A stretch of 5,476 nucleotides of DNA from assembly GCA_025450375.1 (NCBI GenBank), contig JANWHO010000034.1, forward strand, positions 1 through 5,476, in the 5' to 3' direction. The notes under the pieces are model-generated. The model did not search any database and was not told the origin of the DNA. It was given only the letters and a program-made list of their open reading frames with translations. The translations under genes were made by a program, and so were the position numbers. This DNA is from Chloroflexota bacterium (lineage in GTDB: Bacteria; Chloroflexota; UBA5177; JANWHV01). Within the stretch, counting starts at the first letter, position 1; every line of letters starts with the position of its first letter. Of the stretch, positions 5,395 to 5,476 are shown in pieces.

Positions 5395-5476
5395 AGTTTC
5401 GGCAAGGAAGTCGACGATCCGCGGGGTGAGCATGGCGTGTTCGATCAGGAATGCGTCATGCCCATGCGGAGAGGAA
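5359..5476 (-). CDS. metX: Homoserine O-acetyltransferase-like protein, C-terminal end only (5' part outside the window)
   Basis: The last 38 residues of a minus-strand gene, beginning SSPHGHDAFLIE and ending LVPEAR before a TGA stop. The GHDAFL motif is characteristic of the C-terminus of MetX, an alpha/beta-hydrolase-fold enzyme that acylates homoserine (acetyl-CoA in most members, succinyl-CoA in some) for methionine synthesis. The His of GHD is the catalytic-triad histidine; the Ser and Asp would lie outside the window. The following LTPRIVDFLAE fits the closing helix. Other members of this fold, such as serine acyltransferases of the same family, share the motif, so acyl donor and exact acceptor cannot be told from this fragment. 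The gene converges with fhs, with 32 bases between their stop codons. It is too short and edge-cut to appear in an ordinary ORF listing. Confidence 0.85.
   Translation of the reverse strand, partial: SSPHGHDAFLIEHAMLTPRIVDFLAETPLGPRLVPEAR

Overview
The window is a GC-rich stretch of bacterial chromosome with tightly packed genes on both strands. Base composition and the gene set (ECF sigma/anti-sigma pair, DUF1989 protein, formate-tetrahydrofolate ligase, MetX) would fit a high-GC lineage such as Chloroflexota or Actinomycetota. I cannot assign a taxon from sequence alone. No rRNA, tRNA, CRISPR array, transposase or phage gene was seen.

Layout. (1) Minus strand, 1716 down to 60: an ECF-type RNA polymerase sigma factor followed by a membrane anti-sigma factor with an N-terminal zinc-binding (ZAS-like) motif. 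The two genes overlap by 17 bp and form an operon. A third gene may begin just after it and leave the window at base 1. (2) Plus strand, 1890-2771: a DUF1989 (urea carboxylase-associated / carboxyguanidine deiminase-like) protein, divergent from the sigma factor across a 173-bp intergenic region. (3) Minus strand, 3451-2849: a 200-residue class I SAM-dependent methyltransferase. It lies between two inverted copies of a 42-bp repeat (32/42 identical, no gaps); the left copy abuts the DUF1989 stop codon. (4) Plus strand, 3653-5326: a complete formate-tetrahydrofolate ligase (fhs). (5) Minus strand, 5476-5359: the last 38 residues of a homoserine O-acetyltransferase-like protein (metX), convergent with fhs and missing from the computed ORF set because it is cut by the window edge.

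How the genes may work together. The sigma/anti-sigma pair is a self-contained envelope-signalling switch; its targets are unknown. Fhs makes 10-formyl-THF, which feeds purine synthesis and, after reduction, the methyl group of methionine. MetX activates homoserine on the way to methionine. The two are therefore metabolically related, but they are convergent and not an operon. The DUF1989 and methyltransferase genes look like stand-alone genes.

I found no clear new multi-gene system. The least ordinary structure is the methyltransferase gene bracketed by ungapped inverted 42-bp repeats, with a near-perfect hairpin overlapping the end of the DUF1989 reading frame.
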